DNA of 64,000 nt from Oceanobacillus timonensis (GCF_900166635.1 NZ_LT800497.1:1447504-1511503); one strand, 5' to 3'. Counted from the first letter of the stretch, positions 24,950 to 34,135 are shown. Numbers and translations: made by a program. Notes: generated by a model from the letters alone, not told the origin.

Positions 24950-26131
24950 GTGAGCAAGAAAATACCAGTAACGGTGTTAAGCGGATTTCTAGGTGCAGGA
25001 AAAACAACCCTGCTGAATCATCTGCTTCAAAATCAGCAAGGATTGAAAATAGCCGTTATCGTGAACGATATGAGTGAGATAAATGTGGATGCTAAATTAG
25101 TCAAAGAAGGCGGCTTTATCCGTACGGAAGAAAATATGGTAGAAATGACTAATGGCTGTATTTGCTGCACATTAAGAGAAGACTTGATTGTAGAGCTGGA
25201 AAAACTCGCAGAACTCGATATCGATTATGTGTTGATTGAATCAAGCGGTGTGTCGGAACCTATTCCAGTTGCGCAAAGCTTTGTCTATGCGGATGATGAA
25301 TTGGGAATCGACTTAAATGCCTTTTTCCAGCTTGATACGATGGTAACGGTCATCGATGGACATCAGTTTTGGAAGGATTATCAATCAGAGGACTTATTGA
25401 TGGACCGCGGGATGGAAGTTGCTGAAGACGATGAAAGAGGAATTGTCGATTTACTGGTAGACCAGATTGAATTTGCCAATGTGATTATTTTAAATAAAAC
25501 AGATCAGATGACGGAGGAAGAGATTACTTCATTAAAGAGCTTACTTTATAAATTAAACCCAGATGCGAAATTTATCACAGCAGTCTTCGGGAAAGTAGAT
25601 CCGTTACAGGTGCTTCAAACCGGCCAATTTGACTTTGAAGAAGCAAAGCATGGCGCCGGATGGATCAAGGAATTGAATGAGGAGCATATTCCGGAAACAG
25701 AAGAATATGGAATCAGCTCCTTTGTCTATCGAAGCAGAAAACCGTTTCATCCCGAGCGTTTTCAAGGTTGGCTGGAAAATTGGCCGAAGGAAATCCTCCG
25801 GGCGAAAGGCTTCTTTTGGTTAGTCACCAGAAATAATGTAGCAGGGTTTTTGTCTCAGGCAGGTTCAATGATGACACTGGAAGGAGCCGGCAGATGGCTG
25901 GCAAGCTATTCGGAAGCAGAACAGGAAGCATTAAAAGTGCAGGACCCCTCTTTGTTTGAGGACTGGGATGAACAGGCCGGGGGTCGAATGACAGAACTTG
26001 TTTTGATTGGCAGTGAGATGGATAAGGAAGGGATTGCGGCGTCGTTGGATGCTTGTTTAGTGACGGAGGAGGAAGCAGGGCAGGATATTTCTGCTTTTGT
26101 GGATGATTTACCTGCTTTTCCTGTGGTTTAA
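24950..26131 (+). CDS. ZagA/YciC-like COG0523 GTPase 2
   Basis: A 393-residue paralogue of the gene at 23068, by eye about 60% identical over its whole length. It has a P-loop GFLGAGKTT (residues 12-20), CICC metal motif, ESSGVSEPIP and NKTD. GTG is the first codon with only a modest AAAGG site upstream; SKKIPVTVLSG then matches the paralogue's start. It closes the zinc island and is followed by a strong terminator. Two near-duplicates could serve different client proteins or different severity of zinc limitation. Confidence 0.85.
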   Translation: MSKKIPVTVLSGFLGAGKTTLLNHLLQNQQGLKIAVIVNDMSEINVDAKLVKEGGFIRTEENMVEMTNGCICCTLREDLIVELEKLAELDIDYVLIESSGVSEPIPVAQSFVYADDELGIDLNAFFQLDTMVTVIDGHQFWKDYQSEDLLMDRGMEVAEDDERGIVDLLVDQIEFANVIILNKTDQMTEEEITSLKSLLYKLNPDAKFITAVFGKVDPLQVLQTGQFDFEEAKHGAGWIKELNEEHIPETEEYGISSFVYRSRKPFHPERFQGWLENWPKEILRAKGFFWLVTRNNVAGFLSQAGSMMTLEGAGRWLASYSEAEQEALKVQDPSLFEDWDEQAGGRMTELVLIGSEMDKEGIAASLDACLVTEEEAGQDISAFVDDLPAFPVV

Positions 26132-26146
26132 AGAGCACTTTCTTGC

Positions 26147-26178
26147 AGCGCTTATTTCAACTCTGAAATGAGCGCTGT
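26147..26178 (+). terminator. terminator of the zinc island
   Basis: A 14-bp stem (CAGCGCTTATTTCA with TGAAATGAGCGCTG, one G-U pair), a 4-base loop and a T-rich tail, 16 bases after the last stop. Confidence 0.8.
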
Positions 26179-26182
26179 TTCC

Positions 26183-26790
26183 TTATAATTCTTCCATTTT
26201 GTATGCAAAATAACCCTCGTAATAGAAACTGGCATCGATTCCGTTCATGAACTGTTCTCTATCATTTGTTTTGGGCGTCAAAGCGTTTTTTAAGATTTGT
26301 TTTATCTCAATATCTTGTACTGGATTGCGTTCCATAGCTGGTAAGTAATCTTTTTTTCTACTACATTCCAGTCAATTACGCCACGCACTTCCGATTTTAA
26401 CATCAAATCAAGTCAGATTCTTGCGCTTCTCCTATTCCCGTCTCGAAAGGGGTGCGCAACATTCATTTCAACATATTTCTCAATAATCTCATCAAAGGAG
26501 TGCTGAGGCATCTTGTCTATATAATCCAAAGAATCCTTTAGATGCATGACGGGGGCAAACAGGAAATCTTTCTTAGCTATATTTACATCGCGCATCATAC
26601 CGGCAAATTTATAGATATCTTCAAAAAGATACCTGTGAATTTCGCTTAATCCTTTGAAAGTCCCTATTTCTATAAAGTTCATATCACCAGAGTCAAAGAG
26701 TTGTTTTGCTTTTTGCTTCGAAATCTTCTCTTCTATGCGGTTGAGTTCGGTTTGGCTGGTAATTCCAAGTTTGTTAGGAAGGATTGCCAT
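26183..26790 (-). pseudogene. fic: fic/doc family AMP-transferase gene, inactivated
   Basis: Fic proteins transfer AMP or other groups to target proteins. The N-terminal part from about 26790 is intact through the Fic fold (KLGITSQTEL, then IHRYLFEDIYKFAGMMRDVN). The catalytic motif HPFxxGNGR reads HPFRDGNRR, with the essential Gly changed to Arg. Seven codons later the Trp of ARIW is a TGA stop. The remaining C-terminal segment (LDLMLKSEVRGVIDWNVVEK, ending YFAYKMEEL) is still recognisable down to TAA at 26183, but needs one extra base in the A-run at 26351-26357. Three independent lesions show decay. No antitoxin partner (VbhA/FicA type) is visible. Confidence 0.8.
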
Positions 26791-26964
26791 ATTATCACGC
26801 TTTCTTCGATTAATTATACAGATATCTTGTGGAGCAGGTATTTCTTTAAAATAAAAATGATGCATTTGTTTATAGTATAATATACCGGGTAAATAACTGA
26901 CATGTACACTTATTATTTGATTTTTTCTGGAAAGATTAAAACCAAAGGAGCTCTGAAATACATT

Positions 26965-27150
26965 ATGAGTAATAAGAGGAAAAATAGAAAGAAAGATTAT
27001 GGACAGATACTCATGGTTTTAATTGTATTTATTATTGTAGTGTTTGTTTTTGATATACCTAAAGTAAATACTTTTATAGTAATAGGATTTGTAACTGCCA
27101 TCATTATTCTGCTCTATGAGTTCTTTGGATATAAGAATACAAAAGAGTAG
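26965..27150 (+). CDS. hypothetical two-helix membrane peptide
   Basis: A 61-residue protein with a very basic N-terminus (SNKRKNRKKDYG) and two hydrophobic helices (about residues 14-31 and 36-53). The frame is open upstream to an ATG at 26902. AAGGAG at 26945-26950 is rather far (14 bases) from the ATG at 26965 and within the longer version, so the start is uncertain. I do not recognise the family. Confidence 0.4.
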   Translation: MSNKRKNRKKDYGQILMVLIVFIIVVFVFDIPKVNTFIVIGFVTAIIILLYEFFGYKNTKE

Positions 27151-27468
27151 TGCTGTTAGGCAGGACAGTACTATTCTTAATAACTATTATAGGTTGAAAG
27201 TCATTGCTGTTACTTGCTTTATTTGCTCTTTAAAGTTTGATTAATCACTTCTGCTAAAAAATTGTAGTTCGACAAAGAAGGTTTAGGTATTTCTAATTTT
27301 TGTGATTAAGAATAATTTAGAGGATAAAGGGAATAGATATATAGAACCCTTATTTTATCAAGTATTTCATGACATTTTGTCCGCTGAAATCGAATTGACA
27401 CAAGTTTATATTTGGATTAAAATAAGGGTGTATTAGAACTAGGTGTTTTTACGTCCCAAGGGTGACGG

Positions 27469-27497
27469 AAAAAAGTTGGGTGGCTTCCGACTTTTTT
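27469..27497. terminator. terminator hairpin A
   Basis: An 11-bp stem (AAAAAAGTTGG with CCGACTTTTTT, one G-U) with a 7-base loop and a seven-T tail on the plus strand. A related hairpin occurs at 27908-27937. Confidence 0.65.
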
Positions 27498-27502
27498 TAT
27501 GC

Positions 27503-27535
27503 AAAAAACCCGCTCTTTTAAAAGAAAAAGAGCGG
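27503..27535 (-). terminator. minus-strand terminator of the mini unit
   Basis: The stem CCGCTCTTT with AAAGAGCGG is followed, reading the minus strand, by GGG and six T residues. Confidence 0.7.
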
Positions 27536-27608
27536 TAAAAAAATTATGAGAACCAATTCTTAATGAAAGATATAATTCTCGCAAGGTTGGCTAGACCTCG
27601 AATTAAAC

Positions 27609-27668
27609 CTAAACATTTTTGAAGATTTTCTCATTTCTTTTTTCTAGGTTGTTTTTACGAGTCCCCAA
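27609..27668 (-). CDS. possible 19-residue leader or toxin-like peptide
   Basis: On the minus strand, AAAGGGGGTG (27674-27683) precedes a TTG at 27668 by about 5 bases. The frame encodes MGTRKNNLEKRNEKIFKNV and stops at 27609. One added base in the A5 run at 27616-27620 would extend the product to 40 residues with a hydrophobic, amphipathic tail (GLIRGLANLARIISFIKNWF) ending at 27544. This suggests a small gene with a frameshift, or a programmed slip. A 9-bp stem (27662-27670 with 27702-27710) would hide the start codon in the mRNA. The family is unknown. Confidence 0.3.
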   Translation of the reverse strand: MGTRKNNLEKRNEKIFKNV

Positions 27669-27759
27669 AGGTACACCCCCTTTCAGCTAGCGGTATGTCA
27701 ACTTTGGGGAGATTTTTTGCGTGAAATACATTTTGTCCACTTCATGCTTTTTTTATTTT

Positions 27760-27788
27760 ACCATAAATAGCATTTCTTGTTTGTTCAA
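27760..27788 (-). promoter_or_regulatory. promoter of the minus-strand mini unit
   Basis: On the minus strand TTGAAC and TATGGT are spaced by 17 bases, about 90 bases before the TTG start. Confidence 0.45.
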
Positions 27789-27907
27789 TTTTTAAAGGTT
27801 CAGAATACTCCTATACTAAAAGATGGAGTGAAGTTGTATCGCTTTGACAGGCGATAGCCTGTGGATTAAACTAAAGGTGTAAGAAAGAATGCGGGATTTC
27901 ACAGATA

Positions 27908-27937
27908 AAAGAAGTTGGAGTGGTTCCCAACTTCTTT
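27908..27937. terminator. terminator hairpin B, related to hairpin A
   Basis: A perfect 11-bp stem (AAAGAAGTTGG with CCAACTTCTTT) with an 8-base loop and T-rich tail. The stem and loop resemble hairpin A, and a degenerate copy of the CTGCTCT...AGAGAG stem follows. Confidence 0.6.
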
Positions 27938-27995
27938 CGTTCTTTTCTACAAGAAAAAACTGCTCTGTGAGAGAGTGACAAAAAAACAACTCCAT

Positions 27996-28052
27996 AAAAT
28001 AATTTCGCTATAACACTAACAAAGATTGTTAGTGTTATAGCGAAATTATTTT
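27996..28052. repeat. 27-bp perfect inverted repeat with a 3-base loop
   Basis: The arms 27996-28022 and 28026-28052 are exactly complementary around the loop AGA. A T-rich tract follows on the plus strand. It lies about 130 bases upstream of selO. Confidence 0.85.
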
Positions 28053-28180
28053 GTTGCTTTTTCTGTTTCTTTCTTTGTATGGGACTTCAGAGGTTTCATC
28101 ACAAAGCACCAGATTCTTTCTCTAAACCATTCATATGTTATCCTAAAGAAAACAAATTTTTAAATAAATGAGGCGATACG

Positions 28181-29638
28181 ATGACTGATAAACAGAATCA
28201 AGGCTGGAATTTAGAAAATACGTACCAGCAATTGCCTGATCTTTTCTATACAAATGTGAAACCAGTAAGAGCAGATGCCCCAGAATTAGTCATATACAAT
28301 GAAAACCTCGCAGAAGAATTAGGAATGGACAGTTCTGCTTTGAAAAACGAAGCGGATATCTTTGCAGGCAATAAGCTTCCCAATGGAAGTGAACCAATCG
28401 CCCAAGCCTATGCAGGGCATCAATTTGGCTCTTTTACCATGCTTGGCGACGGCCGGGCTGTATCATTTGGAGAACAAGTGACTCCGAAGGGAGAGCGCTA
28501 TGATATTCAATTGAAAGGTTCTGGCAGAACGCCTTATTCCCGCGGCGGAGATGGACGAGCTGTGCTTGGCCCGATGCTGCGAGAATATTTAATCAGTGAG
28601 GCAATGCATGGTTTGGGCATTCCGACAAGCCGTAGTTTAGCGGTAGCCACAACAGGTGAAACAGTATTGCGTGAAGCTCCGTTGCCTGGCGCTATATTAA
28701 CAAGAGTAGCCAAAAGCCATCTTCGGGTTGGAACGTTTCAATATGCAAGGCAATGGGGAAGTAAAGAGGATTTACAAGCATTGGCAGACTATAGTATCAA
28801 GCGGCATTATCCAGAAATCGAAGCGGATGAGAACCGTTATTTGAAATTCTTATACAAGGTAGCAGACAAGCAGGCTGCATTAATTGCAGACTGGCAGTTA
28901 AAAGGCTTTATCCATGGTGTGATGAATACAGATAATGTTGCTATCAGCGGAGAGACGATTGATTATGGTCCATGTGCTTTTATGGATCAATATGACCGGA
29001 AAACCGTTTTTAGTTCGATTGATCAGGAAGGACGCTATGCTTACGGCAATCAACCGGGAATTGGAGCTTGGAATATGGCACGCTTTGCAGAATCCTTGTT
29101 AGTTCTGATGGATGAAGATGAAGAACAGGCGATTCCTGAGGCGAAAGAGGCTGTAGAAACCTACGTCAAGTCTGTGGAAGCATATTGGTTAGACGGGATG
29201 AGACAAAAGCTTGGTATTGTGGATAAAAAGGATAATGATAAAACATTAATCCAAAATTTACTGGATTTAATGGAGGAATACCGTGCCGATTTTACGAACA
29301 CTTTTCGTTCCTTAACCCTGCAGCAGTTCGATGCGGATTCTGCGCTTTTTCAATCAACAGCTTTTAAAGAGTGGTATCAAGCATGGCAGGATAAGCTTGA
29401 AAGGCAATCGGCATCTTTAGAAATAGCTTATCAAGTAATGAAACGACATAATCCATCGATTATTCCGAGGAATTATCTGGTGGAAGAGGTATTGACCGCA
29501 GCAGTGGAAAAAAGAGATTACGAACCTTTCCAAGCCTTGTTGACAGCATTGGAAGATCCTTATGCGTATACAGAGGAGCAGGAGAAATATGCTGTTAATC
29601 CACCGGAACAGGATTATCAGACATTTTGTGGTACGTGA
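28181..29638 (+). CDS. selO: protein adenylyltransferase SelO (YdiU/UPF0061)
   Basis: A 485-residue pseudokinase-fold enzyme that AMPylates proteins, linked to redox stress. Full family length is present (E. coli YdiU is 478). Conserved stretches include [17 protein letters not shown], the [11 protein letters not shown] segment with the nucleotide-binding Lys, [16 protein letters not shown], and [10 protein letters not shown](I)SGETIDYGP with the metal-binding Asn and Asp. The typical C-terminal FCGT end carries the conserved Cys of the FCGT/CSS tail. GAGG is 8 bases before the ATG. It stands alone, with hairpins on both sides. Confidence 0.93.
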   Translation: MTDKQNQGWNLENTYQQLPDLFYTNVKPVRADAPELVIYNENLAEELGMDSSALKNEADIFAGNKLPNGSEPIAQAYAGHQFGSFTMLGDGRAVSFGEQVTPKGERYDIQLKGSGRTPYSRGGDGRAVLGPMLREYLISEAMHGLGIPTSRSLAVATTGETVLREAPLPGAILTRVAKSHLRVGTFQYARQWGSKEDLQALADYSIKRHYPEIEADENRYLKFLYKVADKQAALIADWQLKGFIHGVMNTDNVAISGETIDYGPCAFMDQYDRKTVFSSIDQEGRYAYGNQPGIGAWNMARFAESLLVLMDEDEEQAIPEAKEAVETYVKSVEAYWLDGMRQKLGIVDKKDNDKTLIQNLLDLMEEYRADFTNTFRSLTLQQFDADSALFQSTAFKEWYQAWQDKLERQSASLEIAYQVMKRHNPSIIPRNYLVEEVLTAAVEKRDYEPFQALLTALEDPYAYTEEQEKYAVNPPEQDYQTFCGT

Positions 29639-29694
29639 TGATGAGCAGGATAGCGAAAATGAGCCGAGTCTATAGGAAATAATTATCCAAGTAG

Positions 29695-29724
29695 AGGAGA
29701 TACTCTTTAGAAGTTGTATCTCCT
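29695..29724 (+). terminator. terminator after selO
   Basis: A 9-bp stem (AGGAGATAC with GTATCTCCT) with a 12-base loop, 57 bases after the selO stop. The T-run is weak. Confidence 0.5.
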
Positions 29725-29809
29725 TATATGGCTGTTGTAAAATGAATGGGTATCATACAATAGGATAAATTTTAAATCTTTCCAAATAATCACTAAGGGA
29801 AGTGGAAAA

Positions 29810-31084
29810 ATGAAAGAAAAATATACCAAAGCTTATGCTGACAAATTAGATGCTGTCGATGTATTGAGAGATTTTCGAAATGAATTTTACCTCAATAATG
29901 AATGCGTTTACATGGACGGGAATTCTTTAGGACTGATGAGCAAAAGAGCAGAACAGTCTGTTTATGGTTTACTAGCTTCATGGAAAGAACACGGTATTGA
30001 CGGATGGACGACTGGAGAGCAGCCCTGGTATTACTTATCGGAATCACTTGGTGACAACATGGCTGGGCTTGTAGGTGCTAAGAATAAAGAAGTCGTCGTA
30101 ACCGGATCGACAACAGTAAATTTACATCAACTGGTTTCTACATTTTATCAACCGGAAGGAAAGAGAACCAAAATACTGGCAGACACGCTTAATTTTCCAA
30201 GCGATATTTACGCTTTAAAGGCACAGTTGGCATTACAAGGGTATGATGACACGCATCTTGTTCAAGTTCCGAGCGAGGATGGTCATATACTTGATGAACA
30301 AACAATTATCAACGCAATGACAGAGGAAGTTGCGCTAATCGTATTACCAAGCGTTCTGTATCGGAGCGGCCAAATATTAGATATGGAAAAGTTAACAAAG
30401 GCAGCGCATGAACGCGGTATAAAAATCGGTTTTGATTTATGTCATTCGGTTGGAGCTATCCCACATCAGTTACATGATTGGAATGTTGATTTTGCGTTTT
30501 GGTGCACGTATAAGCATTTAAACGCCGGTCCCGGAAGTGTAGCGGCACTTTATGTGAATGAAAAACATTTTGGTATTTCGCCAGGACTAGCAGGGTGGTT
30601 CAGCTCGGATAAAGAAAAGCAGTTTGACATGGAACATACCTTGATGCCTGCAGAGGATGCGGGAGCTTTTCAAATTGGGACACCACATGTGTTAAGTGCT
30701 GCTCCGTTAATTGGTGCGCTGGATTTATTTCAGGAAGCAGGGATAGAAAAGATACGTGAAAAATCCTTACAGCTGACTGCTTATATGATGGACTTAGTGG
30801 AATATGAGTTAAAGGAGTTCGGTTTTGTTATTTGTAATCCAAAAAATGAAAAACAGCGTGGGGGACATATTTACCTGGAGCATCCGGAAGCAGCACGGAT
30901 TTGTAAAGCGTTAAAATGGAAGAATGTCATCCCTGATTTCAGAAAACCATCCGGCATTCGTCTTGCTCCGGTTGCTTTATATAATTCTTTTGCGGATGTT
31001 TATGACTGTGTACAAAGACTGAAAAATATAATGGTAGAGAAATGGTATGAGCAATTTTCTAATGAAAGAGAGGTTGTTTCCTAA
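29810..31084 (+). CDS. kynU: kynureninase
   Basis: A 424-residue PLP enzyme that cleaves kynurenine to anthranilate and alanine. Visible motifs are YMDGNSLG near the N-terminus, the GSTTVNLH cofactor-phosphate region, [12 protein letters not shown] with the PLP-ring Asp, and [11 protein letters not shown] with K235 as the Schiff-base lysine. AAGGGAAGTGG precedes the ATG. It is the first gene of kynUBA, and its stop overlaps the kynB start (TAATG). A TACAAT hexamer at 29756-29761 is a candidate -10 element. Confidence 0.93.
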   Translation: MKEKYTKAYADKLDAVDVLRDFRNEFYLNNECVYMDGNSLGLMSKRAEQSVYGLLASWKEHGIDGWTTGEQPWYYLSESLGDNMAGLVGAKNKEVVVTGSTTVNLHQLVSTFYQPEGKRTKILADTLNFPSDIYALKAQLALQGYDDTHLVQVPSEDGHILDEQTIINAMTEEVALIVLPSVLYRSGQILDMEKLTKAAHERGIKIGFDLCHSVGAIPHQLHDWNVDFAFWCTYKHLNAGPGSVAALYVNEKHFGISPGLAGWFSSDKEKQFDMEHTLMPAEDAGAFQIGTPHVLSAAPLIGALDLFQEAGIEKIREKSLQLTAYMMDLVEYELKEFGFVICNPKNEKQRGGHIYLEHPEAARICKALKWKNVIPDFRKPSGIRLAPVALYNSFADVYDCVQRLKNIMVEKWYEQFSNEREVVS

Positions 31085-31716
31085 TGTCCAAATGGATTGA
31101 TATTTCCCAACCGTTGAATAATAAACTGGCGCACTGGCCGGAAGATGAGCCATTTCACTATGAAACTCCCGTCACCAAAGAAACGTCAGGATCTGTGAAT
31201 ATCGGTAAAATCACAACAAGCGCCCATATCGGGACGCATGTGGATGCACCGTTTCACTTTTTAAATGATGGCAAGCGGATACTGGATTTGGATATAGAAC
31301 GCTATGTTGGTGCTTGTAAGGTTATTGATCTTAGTGATTTTGATGAAATTAATGCCGAAGCATTGAAAACAAAGGGGATTAAACACGCAGAACGTTTATT
31401 GATCAAAACGGCACTTCCGAACAAGCCCGACCGATTTCCGAAAGAGGTTGCCGCAATTACAGCGGATGGTGCTGCTTATATGGAAACACTCGGCGTTAAA
31501 CTGGCGGGAGTGGACACCCCCTCTGTGGACAGAATTTCAAGTAAAGACTTGAGCGGACATCATGCATTATACAAACACGATATTTATATTCTGGAAAATG
31601 TGATGCTGGACCAAGTAGAAGAAGGTGATTATGAACTGATTGCATTGCCACTGGCGCTGGAAGAAGGTGATGGAAGCCCAGTTCGTGCTGTTATCAAACC
31701 AATAGAGGAGCGGTAA
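31084..31716 (+). CDS. kynB: kynurenine formamidase (arylformamidase)
   Basis: A 210-residue metal-dependent cyclase-family hydrolase that turns N-formylkynurenine into kynurenine. It has the HxGTHxDxPxH metal motif ([14 protein letters not shown]) plus VDTPSVD and HHALY. The length matches KynB (about 207-213). Its ATG overlaps the kynU stop by one base, and kynA starts 2 bases after its stop. These tight junctions indicate translational coupling. Confidence 0.93.
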   Translation: MSKWIDISQPLNNKLAHWPEDEPFHYETPVTKETSGSVNIGKITTSAHIGTHVDAPFHFLNDGKRILDLDIERYVGACKVIDLSDFDEINAEALKTKGIKHAERLLIKTALPNKPDRFPKEVAAITADGAAYMETLGVKLAGVDTPSVDRISSKDLSGHHALYKHDIYILENVMLDQVEEGDYELIALPLALEEGDGSPVRAVIKPIEER

Positions 31717-31717
31717 A

Positions 31718-32566
31718 ATGAAATCAGTTAATCGGCACCAAGCTTTTGAAAATGAAAAGAGTATCCAAACTGATTTTAAAGAGAAAATGACGTATAGCGA
31801 TTATTTAAGCCTGGACACGTTATTATCGAGCCAGCACCGTTTAAGCAGTCATCATGATGAAATGTTATTTATTGTTGTCCATCATGTCAGTGAGCTATGG
31901 ATGAAGCAGATCTTGCATGAGATTTACTCTGCTATTGAGGATATACAGGAAGACAATCTAAGGTCCTCCTTTAAAAAACTTGCCCGGGTAACTCAAATAC
32001 AAGAGCAGTTGAAAAGTGTATGGGACGTCTTGTCTACATTGACACCAAGCGAGTATATTGAGTTTAGAGATAAATTGGGAAATGCTTCCGGATTTCAATC
32101 TTATCAGAATAGATTAATCGAATTTGCCTTGGGATATAAAACAGAATATGTTCTCAAAATATATGAAAAAGATATGGAGCTTCATCAAATTTTACAAGAA
32201 GCGCACGATGCACCAAGCCTTTACGATGTTTCAATCCAAGCACTTGCCAGAGCCGGTTTTCTCATCGATAAAGAAGTCCTGAACAGAGATGTTAGTATAA
32301 CGCATAAAACGAATGAAAGTGTAAAAAAAGCTTGGATGCTGATCTATAAAAATGTAGATCAGTATTGGGAGTTGTATGAACTTGCTGAAAAGCTGGTGGA
32401 TATTGAGGGTTTATTTCAGCAGTGGCGTTTCAGACATATGAAAACGGTGGAGCGGATTATTGGTTTTAAAAAAGGAACAGGAGGTTCTGGCGGCGTAAGC
32501 TACCTGAAGAAAGTAATGGAACAATATTTTTTTCCGGAATTGTGGGAGCTGAGAACAGAGCTTTAA
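31718..32566 (+). CDS. kynA: tryptophan 2,3-dioxygenase
   Basis: A 282-residue heme enzyme opening the tryptophan ring to N-formylkynurenine. Signature segments are [32 protein letters not shown] with substrate- and heme-pocket residues, [12 protein letters not shown], and [14 protein letters not shown] with the proximal heme His, then [14 protein letters not shown] lies 7 bases before the ATG, inside the kynB 3' end. With kynU and kynB it completes conversion of tryptophan to anthranilate. No 3-hydroxyanthranilate or NAD-pathway genes follow. Confidence 0.95.
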   Translation: MKSVNRHQAFENEKSIQTDFKEKMTYSDYLSLDTLLSSQHRLSSHHDEMLFIVVHHVSELWMKQILHEIYSAIEDIQEDNLRSSFKKLARVTQIQEQLKSVWDVLSTLTPSEYIEFRDKLGNASGFQSYQNRLIEFALGYKTEYVLKIYEKDMELHQILQEAHDAPSLYDVSIQALARAGFLIDKEVLNRDVSITHKTNESVKKAWMLIYKNVDQYWELYELAEKLVDIEGLFQQWRFRHMKTVERIIGFKKGTGGSGGVSYLKKVMEQYFFPELWELRTEL

Positions 32567-32733
32567 ATGACGGACGGATACGTTGAATTTTTGCCAGCAT
32601 GATCGATCTGCTTAGCCAGCTTGTTTAAACTGTGAAATGTATCATAAAAGGCGTCTCCTTTCTGGCTAAAATCTTTTGTTCCAATGAAGAAAGAACAATT
32701 CTCAAATTACATTCAAAATACATGTTCAGTTTA

Positions 32734-32772
32734 AAGGGAGCTGTATGTCGAGTGACGACATACAGCTCCCTT
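32734..32772 (+). terminator. terminator of the kyn operon
   Basis: A perfect 17-bp stem (AAGGGAGCTGTATGTCG and its complement), 5-base loop and a CTTTTTGTTT tail. The rest of the 32567-32920 gap holds nothing else I can name. Confidence 0.85.
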
Positions 32773-32923
32773 CTTTTTGTTTAGAAATGATATCTACCCT
32801 ATTCCATTCCCTCCATTACTTAGAAAAATAACGTTTTTACTACCTTCGCCGTTAAAAAGCCTATCATTTTACTCCAAAAAAATGTATTGATTTATAAGAA
32901 AATTGAATTATAATGAATTTAAT

Positions 32924-32938
32924 TGATAACGATTATCA
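32924..32938. promoter_or_regulatory. Fur box
   Basis: TGATAACGATTATCA matches the Bacillus 7-1-7 Fur consensus TGATAATNATTATCA with one mismatch. Further TTATCAAT follows, so overlapping sites are possible. It lies about 40 bases before the reductase gene. Confidence 0.8.
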
Positions 32939-32977
32939 TTATCAATAATAAAATAGACGAAAAGGATGGGATACGAA

Positions 32978-34024
32978 TTGTTTAAAAATAAAGAAGAAAT
33001 ATATGACATTACCATTATTGGAGGAGGGCCAGCAGGGTTGTTCACTGCCTTTTATGCCGGTTTGCGGGAAATGAAAACAAAAATCATTGAAGCTGATAAT
33101 AAGCTTGGCGGCAAAGTGCATGTGTACCCGCAAAAAATGGTCTGGGATGTGGGAGGAGTTCCTCCAATAACAGGAAGAGAGCTAATCGATCAATCGATTA
33201 AACAAGGGCTGGCATTTGATCCGGCTGTTGTATTGGGGCAGATTGTAACGGACATAGAAAAAATAGAAGACGGTACCTTTATGCTGACAACCAGTACAGA
33301 GGAAATACATTATTCAAAAACAATCGTTATTGCTACCGGGATGGGCGGTGTGATCAGTCCATTTAAATTGGAAGTGCCGCGGGCGGCTGAATTTGAAAGC
33401 AAGAATCTTTATTATAAAGTTCTTGATGTTAATGAATTTCGAGGAAAGTCGCTGCTTATCTCAGGAGGAGGCCCATCCTCGATAGATTGGGGCAATGATT
33501 TATCCCCAATAGCCAAGGAGATCACGTTGATTTACCGGGGAGAAGATTTAAAGGGGTTAGAATCAACCAAAACAAAGCTCATAAATAATGGAGTGAATAT
33601 CCTGTTTAATACAGAAATTGACAAGCTGACAGGTGAAGACGAGGTTTCAGAGGTGGTCCTGTACAACAACAAAACAGATGAAAAATTTACGATGTCAATT
33701 GATGCATTGCTGGTAAATCACGGGTACAACAAGGACAATTATCTTTTTAATAACGAAGAAAATAAAACAGGGTTGGAATTAGGGGATTATTTACAGATAA
33801 AAAGCGATGCGTTTGGTAATACCAACCTGCCTGGAATTTACGGGGCCGGGGATTGTGTCTATTATGAAGGGAAATTAAAATTGATTGCCGGAGCTTATCA
33901 GGATGCTGCTAATGCAGTAAACAGTGCCAAATTATATATGGAACCAGATGCACATAAAACGGCTGTCGTTTCATCCCATAATGATATTTTGGATGAAAAA
34001 AATAAAGTATATTTATACGGATGA
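32978..34024 (+). CDS. ferredoxin/flavodoxin-NADP+ reductase (YcgT/YumC type)
   Basis: A 348-residue thioredoxin-reductase-like FNR without a CxxC pair. It moves electrons between NADPH and flavodoxin or ferredoxin and can reduce ferric chelates. FAD motif GGGPAGLFTAFYAG near the start, a second nucleotide motif GGGPSSIDW and the C-terminal GAGDCVYYEGKLKLIAGAY are all typical. TTG at 32978 is preferred because GGATGGG is about 7 bases upstream. The ATG at 32966 abuts the only AAAGG. The Fur box upstream indicates iron control, like YcgT of B. subtilis. It probably supports release of iron from siderophores taken up by the transporter at 35982-39806. Confidence 0.8.
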   Translation: MFKNKEEIYDITIIGGGPAGLFTAFYAGLREMKTKIIEADNKLGGKVHVYPQKMVWDVGGVPPITGRELIDQSIKQGLAFDPAVVLGQIVTDIEKIEDGTFMLTTSTEEIHYSKTIVIATGMGGVISPFKLEVPRAAEFESKNLYYKVLDVNEFRGKSLLISGGGPSSIDWGNDLSPIAKEITLIYRGEDLKGLESTKTKLINNGVNILFNTEIDKLTGEDEVSEVVLYNNKTDEKFTMSIDALLVNHGYNKDNYLFNNEENKTGLELGDYLQIKSDAFGNTNLPGIYGAGDCVYYEGKLKLIAGAYQDAANAVNSAKLYMEPDAHKTAVVSSHNDILDEKNKVYLYG

Positions 34025-34135
34025 ATACCTAAATCAAATAGAGAGCAGCGGTATAATGTCAAGCACTGATTTTTAAAAACCTACTTCATTCGTGCCAATA
34101 CAGCTAAAAAAGGCAATAGGAAACTAAACCCACCC

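Larger units (their letters stand above)
27151..28180. other. gene-poor kilobase with clustered hairpins
   Basis: No substantial gene is visible. The stretch holds two related hairpin modules (27469-27535 and 27908-27990), a minus-strand mini transcription unit (27544-27788) and a 27-bp perfect inverted repeat (27996-28052). Each is listed separately. Confidence 0.6.

Noticed and set aside
27661..27720. TCCCCAAAG/CTTTGGGGA with a T-run read as a T-box or riboswitch terminator
   Set aside because: No T-box GGTGGNACC element or known aptamer core was found and no gene follows on the plus strand. It is better explained as part of the minus-strand unit or a plain terminator.
27441..28060. Possible CRISPR array in the hairpin-rich kilobase
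   Set aside because: There are only two degenerate hairpin copies, no regular repeat-spacer pattern and no cas genes.
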